Of a stretch of 64,000 nt of DNA, positions 1 through 14,100 are shown piece after piece. The stretch comes from Biomphalaria glabrata (lineage: Eukaryota > Mollusca > Gastropoda > Planorbidae), in assembly GCF_947242115.1 (NCBI RefSeq), contig NC_074711.1:3219001-3283000 (forward strand). Reading direction: 5' to 3'. The translations under genes and the position numbers were made by a program. The notes under the pieces are model-generated. The model ran no database searches and was not told where the DNA came from. It saw nothing but the letters and a program-made list of their open reading frames with translations. Position 1 is the first letter of the stretch. Each line of letters begins with the position of its first letter.

Positions 1-2136
1 TAGAACAATAGTAACAAATATACCACTAGAGTAACCAATAAAAGCAGCACTTCTTTTTTTGTTTACATCCTAGATCTAATTATCGGCCATCTTTGACTTC
101 CTCTCTCTTTTAGCGCGTCTCTGCCCTGTGTCTCATGGTGCACAGTCTCGCACCTAATGACAGTGCGCAATGTAGGGTCATAACAATATATATATTATTT
201 GTCCTTGACAAAAATTGTTTAGTATAAGGATCGAACCTGGGACTTGTGTATCATTACCGAGATGCTCAACAACCAGTTATTCAAATATGTGCAACATTTT
301 ATTTTGAAATAAATGATTCAGTCTTAAGTCTTTTAAAATACCTAGATCTGCATGTGTCTAAAAAGTTGTTTCTAGAATCTACTTTATTTCTTTTCTCTTC
401 TGAAACATATTGTCAAATCTGAGTTAGTGATTTTGCAGATTTTCACCTTATAGCCTCATGACCAATCTACCCGCTGTCTCGCGCCTCCAGCCCGACTCCC
501 CACCTTCGAGGTGCTGTCGGTGATAACGTTTAGAAGCTGAACGTGTAGGACAAAAGGTTGGTTGCCACCTAAAGCTAACGAGTTCCTCCTGCCCGAGGGA
601 GAAGAAAAACTCAGAATTCAAACCTCTGCTGCCTCCAGATAAATAGGCCTATGATTTTTAGATCAAGGCATATTTGATATGAGATAGATACAGTCCGCGC
701 TTTTTTTTTTTTTTTTTGTCCTCTGCGCTATTTTAATAGGGTTTGTTGGACTAGTCCGTTTCGTTTCTTTGATTAAAAAGTATTGGGCCGGAAGTCGCGT
801 TTTTCCCTATATTTCTTTGTATTTTTCAGTTCTCTTTTTAAATTAAACTGACATTATTATGCTATAATTTATGTGTACCTGATAGAGAAAAAAATTCTGC
901 ACAAAAATACGGGTAGTTGGGATATAACCCGATAGAGGCTATAAAAAGAAAAGTCCTGAAACTAGCGCGTGAAACTACACATTTACAGTACTTTATTTGA
1001 TGAGTATTTTACCCAAGATCTGTGTTGTTTTTTTTAGGACTAGCTTATTTCATGTAACCTAAATTCAGTTATGTGTGCTTTTTAAAACAAGATTAATTCT
1101 AGGCAGTGCTATTTATTATTCAAGTCTATCTTTGTTCGTCCATCATCGGTATGAGCATGATAAGGGCCGCTGCTGTCGGTAGCTTTAAAAATATGCTATT
1201 TGGGCACGTCAGGGGTCCGCTAATATCGTATGGCTCGTAAAGGGGTCCCTAAATTGAAAAGGTTTGAGAACCTCTGGCCTTTGGAACTTGTTTTGATTTG
1301 AAGGATGCCAAATGGGTAACCTGTCAAGTGGTTCATGTTGGAATCCGCCATGAGACAAAATTATATACATAGTTTCTGGCTTTCTGGTGAAACTTTTAAT
1401 TCTTCTTAGCTTTTCATTCTCGTGGCTCAATGTTGAAAAGAAACACTAGATCTAGATGTTTTAACTGCAAAGTAAAATACCAGGACAAATAAAGCGAAGC
1501 GTAGAAAAAATAGGCCTATATAGATAAACGATGGATGAAAACATGTGGGACCTCACACTGAATGAGACAGCAAGGTTATCACAGAAGACAGTAGAATGAA
1601 ATCAACTGGTGAAATTTTGGTACATGATTGAAATACAACAAACATAAATAAATCTTTAAAAATAAATAAATAAACATGCGAGAAACCAATAGCTAGTAAC
1701 TGAATAAGAGGTTTTCCGCGGAGACCACCGTAACACTGACCTAAATATTCACATGTCTCAAACGCGTTTGTCGTCTATACCTGTAGTTCCCGATAGTTGT
1801 TTAATCACTACGCCAGGTCGCATCCTTAACAAAACTAAAATTAAATCTTCATTTACCTTGTATAGAATCTAAATTGTTTAAGCAATTGTTGCTTTTTTAA
1901 AAATGTAATTGATTTTTTTTAAATCTATAAAATTATTAAAAGGCGTGACTCATCTATCTCACATTTGATCTGAAAAACTCGTTTTTATCGCGGATTTATA
2001 CTTGTCGCTTGAAAACACCTGTGTGTTATTAGGTTGCAACAGTATGGATGATCTACCTACGGATAAATAGATCTAAATGGTGACAGGAGTCTAAAAATAT
2101 TTATACTGAGAGATTTTACATTAAACATCTTTAAGA
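1..2136. other. Upstream intergenic region of the melanotransferrin-like gene
   Basis: No open frame of coding character is visible. The stretch is AT-rich with poly-T runs near 700 and 1030. A short relic of a hAT-type MITE lies near 1205-1278. Just before the gene, an AT-rich TATA-like stretch (AAAAATATTTATA, about 2093-2105) lies 30-45 bases upstream of the start codon and could belong to the core promoter, but the transcription start cannot be seen. No CAGUGN-loop iron-responsive element was noticed in the presumed 5' UTR. Confidence 0.5.
1205..1278. repeat. Fragment of a hAT-type MITE (GGTTTGAGAACC family)
   Basis: The words GGGGTCCGC, AAAGGGGTCCC and GGTTTGAGAACCTCTGG resemble the ends of the better-preserved MITEs at 29269-29469 and 40677-40865. 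Only one end is recognisable and no target duplication was found. Confidence 0.4.
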
Positions 2137-5100
2137 ATGAGAGCCTCAGCAGTGGCACTTCTTATTCTATCCTTAGTTTATGTTTCCTTTGCTGACAGAC
2201 GTAAGTGTCTCTGTATAGATCTATTAATCCTCAAGTTTAGAAAATTATATGAGAGTGTTCTGAATGAGAAAATGTCAACAATCACTTCCTGAAACTTTTA
2301 TCCCGTATATTTAAAGCCTAATTAGTTTACTTGTCCAATAATTAAGAGCCTATAGATTAAAGTTTAAGACCAACATCCATATTTTATATACATAAAATAG
2401 TAAGTAATAAATTTATGATAAAGGAGTAAAAGCTAAAAAAGGCTAGGCTTGAAGCTAGAGTCTAGACTAGTCTAGAGTCATTAGACTCATTAGTAGATCT
2501 AGGATTCTAGCTAGACTCAGATAGACCTCCATGTTTTAGTCTTAGTCTTTCATCTGACGAGCTGTGTGTATTTAGTCTAGTAAAAATACATAGTATAGAC
2601 TAGATCTACTTAAAATTTTATTGGCAGATGTATGCACACTATCACTGTTGATAAAGCTAGAATAATCTAGAGTCTAGAGCTAGAAAACTTTTGAGTGAAT
2701 GACAAGTTCTGATCGAAGGCTAACCAGTTTAGTATCTGTGGACAATGAATATTAATTAACAGATGTTTTGTTGTAAAATGTTTTACATGTTTCTGATGTT
2801 CCTTCAGAGTTGAAGATAATTACTTCCTAGTCCAAACCTCCTGCAGGACGACGGGGGATGGGAGCGGGCAGGGTTTGAACCCGGGACCATCAATAAAACT
2901 GAACGACAGTCCAGCGTGCAAACCGCACGACCAGGCAGCCATCCTGGATTATGAGGTTGTCATGTAGCCAGCACAACCAACTGTTCCAGAACATTTCTGA
3001 AAGAATGTGTGTGAATTATAATAAGGAAATATGCTCAGGGCTGGATTTAAAGGGGGCAGGCGGGCTTATAGCCCAGGGAAAAGGGCACCCACAAAAAAGA
3101 AAAAAAAAATGAAATTTTTATATTTTGACTGTTTAGCAACTTTACATTGGTTGTTTTTTTTTTCTTTTTTTTTTTTTTTTAATTATTTTCTCATTTTACC
3201 AATAATATTTTAAATTTTACAGAAAACAACACTGTCATGGTTAAAAAGTCGCCATTTATAGTGTGCCATAATCTACTATGGATTTACTAAATTGCATAAA
3301 ACCTAAAAATTGACATTTTTCGGCTACTGTAATATACATTGTATATTAAATAATTTTTTTTTTAAACGAAGAAAAATTATATTTAATTTACAAGTAGGCC
3401 TACTTACTTCTTTTTTTTTTATAATATATATATGGCATACTTTTTGATACTGGGCAGTATATTTTTGGAGTCCCCTACACTCTTCAAGCTTCAATATAAA
3501 CGCACTTGATTTAATGTTTAGAATTAACTACTCAAATGTAAAAAGCACGATTTATTGTGAAGCGAAAATAAAGAGTACTTTTCGAAATGTGCAGGCCCAG
3601 TTCAAAGGTAAGGCCTTTTGGACCTGCACAGTCTTGTGCTGTTGTAAATCTGACTCTGCCTCCATCTCATAACAAAATGATTATTATTACATATTTATTA
3701 TGATCATATAACGTGCTTGGGGGGGGGGGGGGGGGCTGAGTGGTTAAGCGCTTGGCTTTCAACCTTGGGTCCAGAGTTCGAATCTCTGTGAAGACTGGAA
3801 TATATCTGGATTTTTAGGTTGCCACCTAACTCTGACTTAAGTCGGGGAATGTAAGGCGGTTGTTGGTTGTGCTGGCCACATGACACCCTGCTCGTTAAAT
3901 GTTAACCAAAGAAACAGATGACCTTAACATCGTCTACCCTATACATCGCAAGGTCTGAAATGGGGAACTTTACTTTTTTTACTTTACATAATGTGTGTAT
4001 TGTATGTATCCATGCTACTATGCCATTCTCAGTTGAGAGTTAATGCCCCTTGTCTGTATTTAGCCACTAGGTGGTGTGTAACCAACAAAGCTGAAGAGGT
4101 GAAATGTGCTCAATTGAAAGCAGAGCTTCAGAAGGCAGTGCAAGCGAACAAAACATTATCAGCTGTGTTACCAGAAGATTTCCAGTGTATCAGTGCACAA
4201 GATGTGTATGTTTATTTATATTTAGTCTGAACTTTTGTAAGAAAAGCCAGTTACTTAGTATTATTATGGCTCATAATATCATTATGATCCACAATTATAA
4301 GCCACATTTATATTAATATCTAAGGAGAATCAAGTTTATTTAAGAATGGTTTCTTTGTTGTTAAAAAAATATTTTATAGATTTTAAATGCCGAATGAAAG
4401 TTATTTTATATAATTTTACAATTAATCGTTTCATTAAAATAATTCACAGGGCATTTTAAGATTTTTTTTTTTAGAAATGCAACTTGTTTTATCTTGGAAA
4501 ATAATTGATAACTCTCAACCTTAATAAAAAAATTTCTAAGTTTCAATCTATCAACTTGCTGAACAAGTGGACATTCATTTTAATTGTAAATTACTTGATA
4601 TATTTCATACTAAGGCATAAAGCAGGTTTCATATCTAAAGAATCTCATACAAACATTTGTTGTTTTTTTAAGCTTGACTTTGTTATAATATTTGGCTAGT
4701 TAATAAGTTCTCTTTTATTTTTCTTAGCTTTTCTTGCATGGAATTGATTGAAACAGATCAGGCTGACCTGATCAACTTTGACTCAGGTCTGGGCTACTAT
4801 GCAGGTCGGCAGCACAACATGATGCCTATCATGGCAGAGAAATATGACACAGGTAAATAAAAGAAATATCTTCTAACAGGTCACTAATATGTATTGCTGT
4901 TTGTCTAATTTCAAGTCATTATGAAAGTGTTTATGTATAAGTATTTCAGTGATTATCAAATTATTTGTTGCAGTCATCGTGACTGAAAAGTACTTAAAAC
5001 TTTGTCCTGAATTGAAAGGGGGGTAATATTCTCTGATTGTTGCAGTCTGCCAGGTTGTCCTTTTTCTGGAGTTTTATTATCACCCCATTTTGCCAGTCTT

Positions 5101-8100
5101 CATGTAATTCTGATGTTGGCCAGCAAAAATTTAAGAGATCGTTCATTTATCAACAATCTATTGTCCTCCATGTTTAGCTTTTCTGCTGACACCATGTTTA
5201 GACCTGGTCCTTGGTTAAAATTTTTGTGTTTATTTTATTTCAGCTACAACAACTGATAGACCATCTTTGTATTCGGTTGCTTTAGTAGCTGTAGGCACCA
5301 GTATAGATCTGAGATCTTTAAGTGGGAATTCAGTATGCTTTTCTGGTAAGTTTTATTTTTTTAAGCCTTTTATTTTATCTTTTCAATTGGCTTCTGAATG
5401 TTTGTTTTCTTTTCTGTGAGCGTATAGCTGAATGTATTACTAAGCATTAAATTTCTTTGTGAAAAAAGTTCTGAACTTGATAATTTTGAGATTTTTTTTT
5501 TTATTTCAAACATTTTTTTTTAAATTGAAATTGTCCCAAATTATTCATTTATTATGAGCATTGGGCTTTATTGAATGTTAAATTTTAAACACTCTTTGCA
5601 TTTTTGTGTTATAATTAAATAAAAAAACTAATGTTTGAAAAAAAAAGCAGAAATGTTCTACAAAAATAATCATAAATTAGGTTCTATAATATAATGCAGT
5701 TAAAAATTTTTTGAATAAAGCAAATAAATGACCATTTAGTGAAAACATAATTTCTGGTTGTAGATAATTACTGATGTATGAATACATGTACAAATACAAT
5801 GTCAAGAACAAACATGGGACTTAATAATAATTGATGTTCTTTATTAGGTATTGGAATGGCTGCTGGCTGGGTTTACCCGATTGGCACACTACTAAAGAAC
5901 AACTACATACAAATCACTGAGTGTAATGCCTTGGTCAAGGCGGTAGCCTCTGCTTTGGGTAAGATGTGTCTGCCAGGCTCTTTGACATCATTTTACAATC
6001 CTTATGGTAAGTAAACCAGAATCTTAAACATCATTTTACACTTAAATCTTGCTGGATATGATGTTTGCAAGGCTGTAAGTCTTATGTATAGGGAGCTGCA
6101 GTTCACAGTACAAAAGTAACAATATAGTCAATATTTCTTTTCAAGAATGTAAATTCAACACATTTAAAAGGGAAGAATTAACTATGAGGGTTTCAGGATT
6201 TAAAAAAAAGTTCATCCTAACACATATAGTCAAGACAAAAACTAGTTGAGCCCAACTTCTCCTGAGTCAGCTTTTGAAAAAAAAATATTTGGCCATCTTC
6301 AGAAATATTGATAATGAGATTGTACCTTCAAATCAATTTATAAAGTGTTTTTAACAAACATAAATAAAATAAGCAAAGTGCTAAATTATATCAGACTTTT
6401 AAGAATGTGTTCATAAGGCAAAATGATCTAAATAAATATTGAACAGGAAAGTATTATGTTTTTCTTTGTTGTAGTGATACATTTTTTGCCAAAGTCAACT
6501 AAAGCACTGAACTATAAATACTTAAATACTTTACAGGAAACAACCCGACATCAGTTTGTGAGTTGTGTACTGGACAGAATGAAGAGTTCTGTACAACTAG
6601 TGACACTTTTGCTGGGTATGACGGTGCCTTTAGGTGCGTGGCTGAGGGCAAAGGGCAGTTGGCATTCGTCAGACATGACATCTTTGACATCATCCAGAGC
6701 CTTGCAAACAATTCTGAAATATCTAGTATCAATGTAGATCCTGCAGTGAGTGTGGCTAACCTGTAGTTGTAGAACCTCATAATTTTTAAGTCTAGTTTCA
6801 TATCCATTTTTTTAAATTATAAATTCTGTACCAGGGTATCTACCAAAACGCTGCTAACAATTTTTTTTTGGAGCTAGTATGTTTATTTGAAGTTACATTA
6901 GATGGCTGCCTGGTCATGTGGTATGCACTTTTGTCTCGTTGGTCCTGGGTTTAAACCCTGTCAATCACCATCCCCAATCATCCTGCCAGAGGTTTGGGCT
7001 AGGATTTAATAATCTTTCAATTCTGAAGGAGCATTCAAAACTAGTAAAACAAACATACATTATCACCTTAAGTAATAAACCTTTATATGGAACCTAGGTC
7101 TACATGTTACTAACACATTACTCACTCAAATATAAACAATCATATGCTCTAACAAACCTTTTTATCAACAACTCTATTACATAATTAATCCAGCCAGTCA
7201 TTCTGTCATGAATGTTTAACCCAGTGGGTTACTAGGATCATATAGTATACACATACCTTTACAAAGAGGTAATGAAAACAGTTGGGAAGTTTGTTAGGTA
7301 TTTGTGTCCTTTAAGTTAACGTGTTGGCCCTATTGGCCACCTTCAGTTATAGAAAGACTATGATTCACCTTTAAAAGCAATGCTTTGAGTCGATGCTTGG
7401 GTGTTAGAAGAATTTTCTGTTTGGCTCATATTTTTTTTATTTTCAGCACTGAGGACATTGCTACTTGACTGTAGGTGTCTCTCTATCATTACCGCCTCTC
7501 TCCACTTAGTTTGGTCTAGGGCTGTGTCTTCCCAGTAGTCAACTTTTATACCCACTATTTTAAGATCATGTTTGATTATATCCACATAGCAGAAGAGAGG
7601 AGGACTAAGTATATTTAAAGGAATCCAGTTTTTTTTATTTTGTCTCTATTATATATTTTTGTTATTCTCAGAGTTATCAACTCCTGTGTCCAGATGGTAA
7701 GACTGCAGCTGTGACCGATTACGCAACTTGTAATTGGGGGCAGGTGACATCAAATGTCATCCTGACATCAGCCGTCAGAGAGCCTGACATTGTCAAAGGT
7801 TATAAAGACTTTCTATTAACTGTTCAGCAGCTCTTTGGTAGAGGAGGCAGGTTAAGCAGCTCTTTTCAAATCTTCAATTCTGAGAGTTCCTACCCTGTGG
7901 ACGTGTTCAAGCGAGTGTTTACTAGGAAGAACTTAATGTTTTCAGACACAACACAGACTTTGATTGATATTGGAACTGATACCTACTACACATGGGTCGG
8001 TAAGTGCAAAAAATATTATGCCAATTATATAAGAGTGCAGTACTTCACATGACTACTTAGTCCTAGGTGTGACCTACATATATTGTCACATCAACACAGA

Positions 8101-11100
8101 CATGTTGTGTTAATTAGATGTTTAAAATCTCTTTTAAGTCATCAGTTTTCCAGGCTGACTGAGACAATTCATTGTTTCATGCTCAAAAGGCACTTGTAAA
8201 AGATGTCCTGGCATATGGAACAAGATATGTTTTTATCCTCGTATCATGCTGATATATCATTTGGCCAGGTTTTTATAGAAGTGAATTTTAATTTGTGATG
8301 ATCTGCATTTCTTTTTTATTTATTTTTGTTTGTTTGGATCATTTTACTTAGACTTAGGTCCTCGCGCGCCGTTCGGCGCATTGGGCGGCAAGCTGTCTCC
8401 ATAATGATCTGTCACTGGCAATGTCTGAAGCCTCCTCCCACCTGGTGTCCACTGTTCTGAGGTCCTCCATGAAGGTGTGTCGCCAGGTAATACGAGGACG
8501 TCCCTGTTAGCTCTTTCCTCGTTTTGGCTTCCATGTTATCGCAACTCTTGGTGTGCGTAATTCATTTTGACATAGAACATGTCCCGCAAACCTCATGCGA
8601 CGCTCAGTCACAACCTTACTAAATGTTCTACTCCCAGTTCGGCATAGGATTTCCTTGTTTGAGATCCGGTCTGTGTAACTGACTCCCAAAATCCGTCTCA
8701 GCCATCTCTGTTGAGCCACATTTAGTCTTTTCTCTATTTTGACAGATGACTTCCACGTCTCACATGCATATGTAGCAGTTGGAATGACGATTGTGTTGAG
8801 AAGGTGTATTTTTGTCTCGAGTCCAATGGCTTGGCTAGTCCAAATAGGCTGCAGCCTTTGGAAAATGCTCCCTGCCTTTCCTATTCGGCACGCTATATCA
8901 TGGTAAGCATCTCCATCATTTGTTATGATGCTGCCAAGGTACGTGAACTTGTCCAGCTCTTCAAGCTTTGACTCGCCAAGTCTGACGGGGACACCCTTTG
9001 CCTTATATCCCACTCACATAATTTTGGTCTTATCCAAGTTTATGCGGAGGCCAATTTTGGGTGCCTCTCTGTCTAGGCTCTCCGTCATTTCTTGAATGCA
9101 TTTATTTGTAGCCCCGAGTAGTGCAACATCATCAGCAAAGTCCAAGTCCGTCAATCGGAGTTGATCATGCCATGGAATACCAAAGGCAGTCTGGTTCATT
9201 GCTCTCCTCATTATGTAGTCAATGGCTAGGAGGAAAAGGAAGGGAGATAAGATGCACCCCTGTCTCACACCTGTCTCGATTGTAAAAAACTCTGTTCCCT
9301 CTTCTGTTTTAATGCAGCAACTAGACTGACTGTAAAGGTGTCGTAGGATCTGGACGAATTTTTCTGGGATACCGTACTCTCTAACTATTTTCCATAGTGA
9401 TTCTCGGTGGACACTATCAAACGCTTTTTTGAAGTCCACGAAACTGATCGTTAGCTGTTGTTGGTACTCAAGACTTTGTTCTATGATATTTGGTAAAACG
9501 AAAATCTGCTCTGTACATGATCTGCCTCTTCGGAAACCTGCTTGTTCTTCTCTGAGCCTTTCATCTACAGACTGTTGAAGCCGTCTCAACAAAACAGTGC
9601 TGAAAACTTTGCCTGGGACAGAGAGGAGAGTAATGCCCCTCCAGTTGTTGCAGTCTGCCAAGTTGCCCTTTTTTGGAAGCTTTACAATTACTCCCTTTTG
9701 TCAGTCCTCTGGGACTTTTGAAGTTCGCCAACAGAGATTTAAGAGATCAGTCATTCTGTAAACAATGCACTGTCCCCCATATTTTAGCATTTCTGCTGAT
9801 ATCATGTCTAGTCCTGGTGCTTTGTTATTCTTTAGCACTGCAATGGCCATGGTAACCTCCTCAGCAGTTATTGGGTCTGTCTTGACCTTGAGATCATAGT
9901 CTGGAGAGGGGTCCTTGAATATGTAAGTTAGGTCGGGCGACAGTTGGTTAAGGGTCTCTTGAAAGTGCTCTACCCATCTTGCATCCTGTTCTTCTTTCAT
10001 TAACAAAGTTTTACCTTGCTTGTCTTTTATTGGTGCCCCATGTCCACTCTTTGCTCCAGTGAGATCTCGGACAATACGATGGAGGGTTTTTGTGTCATTT
10101 CTGCTTGCAGCTGCTTGTGCCTCTTGTCCCTTCTGCTCAATCCAGTCCCCTTTATCTTGCCGACAGCTTCTCTTTACTTTCAGATCTGCTTCCCTATAGG
10201 CTTCTTCCGCTAGGCTGTGATCCTGTGTTTCATTTTTCTGATCTCGTCTACGTTTGGCCTCTTTCCTCTCATCAATCAATTTCCACGTTCTGTCTTGTAT
10301 CCACCGTTCCTTGTATGAACCTCGCCTCCTTCCGATAACTTCTTCCGCGCACCCAATAGTGGTATCTTTGAAGTTGGCCCACTCAAAGCGGTTCGTTAGT
10401 TTCAATTGGAACTGTGCTGCAGTATTGCCGTCTTTAAGCTTCTCTACATTAAATGGGCGGGGTCGTGTGGCTCGTTTTGGTTGGCGTTTCAATCGGAGCT
10501 TACATTACTGACAAGGTAGTGGTCTGAGCCAATATCAGCTCCTCTGCGGGTCCGCACGTCTAACAGAGATGACCTCCATCGTTTGGAGATGCAAATGTAA
10601 TCTATCTCGTTGAAGGTTTTTTTGTGTATTTGTTTGTGCTTAAAATATGTGTTTCCAATTGAAAGGCTGTTGGATGCGCAGAGAGAAATCAAGCACTCGC
10701 CATTATCACTGATGTTTTCTGCAGAGCCATATGGTCCCATTACATATTCAAAGCCGGTTGGGATTGATTTTGGCGTTAAAGTCTCCCATCAGTAGAATTA
10801 GGTCGTGAGTAGGTGTTTCATCAAGAGTGGTTTGTAGTTGATTATAGAAATTATCTTTGATGATATCTTCTGCATCCTCTGTAGGGGCATAAGCTTGGAT
10901 GGTAGTGACTTTAATTTGCTTTGTTTGGAGTCGAGCTGTAATGATGCGGTCACTGACCGGCTTCCAAGCAATTAGCGCTGAAGCTGCTATTTTAGACATG
11001 ATGATTCCTACACCACCAATGTGCTCCTTGTCATGTCCTGAGTGTATTATTATCTTGCCATCATTGATTATTTGTCCACTTGATGTCCACCGCATCTCGC

Positions 11101-14100
11101 AGATCCCAAGGATGTCCAGCCGGTAAGAGTCAAACTCTCTTAAAAGTTGGGCCAGCTTACCGCATTGATTCAGGGTTCTTACATTCCTGAGTGCCTATAA
11201 GAGTCGGTTTCCTTGCGTTGAAAGGCTTGCCATGTATCGGGTATTGGACTTCCAGTTGGCTTTGATCCAACACCGTCATCAGGGTTTGGCGCCCTCGCCG
11301 CATGTATAGTTTTCATTATGTGTCGAGTTTGCCGTTTCTGTAGCAATAGTGGTTTTACAGGGTAGGGTCGCTAGCCCCCACGCCAAACCCTCCTCCTTTC
11401 TCACCCGGGCTTGGGACCGGCATATGGCGGAGTTTTGGATCATTTTAGGGTTTTTTTTGGTTTTTTTTTTTTCTTGATTAAAAGAATACCAAATAGAGCA
11501 GGAATTCACAAAAAAAACTGCCTGATGGCTATCCAACCCATCAAAAATTCCATCTACAGTACACTAAATAGATATATCTCATTGTAATATAGTTTTATAT
11601 CTTGGATCTTTGAGATGGTCGTGCTTAACAGATGATGGACACAACTGGCACCTTTCTATTCCTTTGCATGTTGATAAAATGGGAAAGCTGAATCAACTTA
11701 AAGTTGGCTCTGAGTGTAGACAATTCCAAGAAAAGTGGCAGATTTTTACTGATAACAAGCCAACATGTTAATATTTAGAAAATATGGCTGTTTTTGTTAA
11801 ACATAAAGTCTGTAAACAGCATTATGAAACAATTCACAAGTGTGGCTGCATCTTTGGCTCAGATAGCAAAGAAAAGGTTTCGAAGTTACTTCAAGGAAAT
11901 TTACCAAAAGAGACAAATTGTGATGGAGAAGATTGCAAACTAGCGTGATGCTAAATGCTTACAATAATTCTTGCCAAAAGTGATGGAAGAAATCTGATAT
12001 GAAAGGAAGATTTAATGAAATAATGTTGGATACAAAGCTTTTCTTAACAAAATTGGTGTCTGCTCTATTTAATTTCTATTATTGCCTAATGTGGCTCAGG
12101 GCAATTGTGTTGGGAATTTATATGGCCTGTGGGCTGAAGAAGGCTTGGAATCACTAGAATAGAGAATGTTTTAAAGCATTGAACTGTATTAGTATTGTAT
12201 AATAATATTTAAGAAAACAAATGCCTAGTTAGTTTGCTCTTTTTTTGTTTTCATCAATATTGACATTGTATAATTTTATCATTGGAATTGAACCTCATTC
12301 AAAGAAAACAGCCAAGGTTTTATGTTTTTGTTGCGCCAGCAGGCAGCAGTCGTGTTTTTTCGTCTCTCGTTTTGGAGGATTTTTGTGTTGCTATTTTCTA
12401 GAGCTAAGTGATCTTTCTTATACCATTAGATTTGTGTTGATTTCGTCTATAGATTGGTGTATTTAGTTTGATAGATTTAAGTCACGTTAATTAAATTTAA
12501 TTAGTTTTTGTATTCATTTACTATCCTTTAGTTTAACAAGCATCTATATAAACAGTAACAGAGTGATACTCATAGCCCGAGGGATTGATGTGCTTGGTAA
12601 AACCGTGTACCGTGGCCACTACATAGCAGTCGGAGCGCAAACCTGTGTGTCATCAGTCCTAGTGTGTCAAATCACCATACTGGAGTCATGGACGCTAATC
12701 TATTGCGTCGCATAGGACGCACATGTGTGTTACTCAAATCACGACTAGACAGCGAGGTTTTCCGAAATATTTGTCGACTTGGCATCGGGCGTAAACTGCC
12801 GACAGTTCGTGGGTCTAGGGCTGGGCGTCTTATTCGCCTATGGTATAACCTACCGCAATTCAACTCAACAGATACATGTCACACAGTTTCCAGGACTCTT
12901 AACTGTGTTGTTAACCCCACCCCTACCCCTGTCATTTCTTCTACGACAGAGTTCAGCAGTTCCCTACTAAACTGTTTTATTAACCACCCCACCCCTATTG
13001 CTCCTCACACAACAGAGGTCAGATGTCCCCATCAAAAACCTATAATTCGGGATATTACTCCTCCGGTGTCTTCAAAATGTGCTACGCCTCTGGTGACTAT
13101 ATCCTCCAGTCTGCTTAAAATAATGCACCTCAATGCCCAGTCATGCAGTAACAAAACCCTTGAGCTTGCAGACACCATCACTGATGATAGCTACGACATC
13201 GTTTTCCTTAGTGAGACATGGTTTAAAGAAGTTGGTGATGAGCCAAGAACCATTGAGCTAACGCCCCCAGGCTTTATTTTAAAGAGTCTACCTCGAAAAA
13301 CAGGCAGCGGAGGGGGCTTAGCAATACTGTACAGAGATAGTCTAGCCAAGTATGTAACAATAAGACCTGAAAGCTCAACGTACACGACCTTTGAGATGTG
13401 CGAGTTTCGCCTTTCCCACCACAGTAGAACACTGACTTTTATTTTCCTGTACCGCCCACCACCAAGCAAGAGAAATAAACTGACAACAAAAGTTTTCATC
13501 GAAGAATTTCAAGACCTCCTTGACAGTCACATATCAACAAAAGATCTATTTGTCATAGGCGATGTGAACTTGCATTTTGACAGTGAAAATGAGACATACG
13601 CGATGTCGCTGAAAAATGCGCTAAAGGATCGCAACTTAGACCAACTGATAAATGTTCCGACACACGTCAAAGGCCATACTCTTGACTGGATTGTTACAAA
13701 TGCAAGTGAGCTTGTAGCCAAACTCAATGTCTCAGACCGCGGCTTGTCAGATCATTTTCTCGTAAACTTTGAAATGCGCCTATCAAAAGCAAAAAGGCCA
13801 AAGAAAAACGTGACTTCCCGTAAACTTAAAGCCATAGATATTGCCTCCTTCAAAATGGACGTGACCTCTTTGCTGTTGCAACAGAGCAACACAGACGTTC
13901 TCAGCAATTACAATTCTTGCTTGAAAAAGTTGCTGGACAGCCATGCACCTCTTGTCACTCGTACAGTCTCAGTTAGGCCATCTGCACCCTGGTTGACGGA
14001 AGACATAAAGACTGCCAAACTTATTCGCCGACGTGCCGAAGGTACATTTCAAAAGACAGGTCTGACGATACATCGACAAATATACATACGAGAAAAAAAC

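Noticed and set aside
3732-3810. tRNA gene-like A and B boxes
   Set aside because: The same unit with a long non-tRNA body recurs several times; it is a SINE and does not fold as a complete tRNA by inspection.
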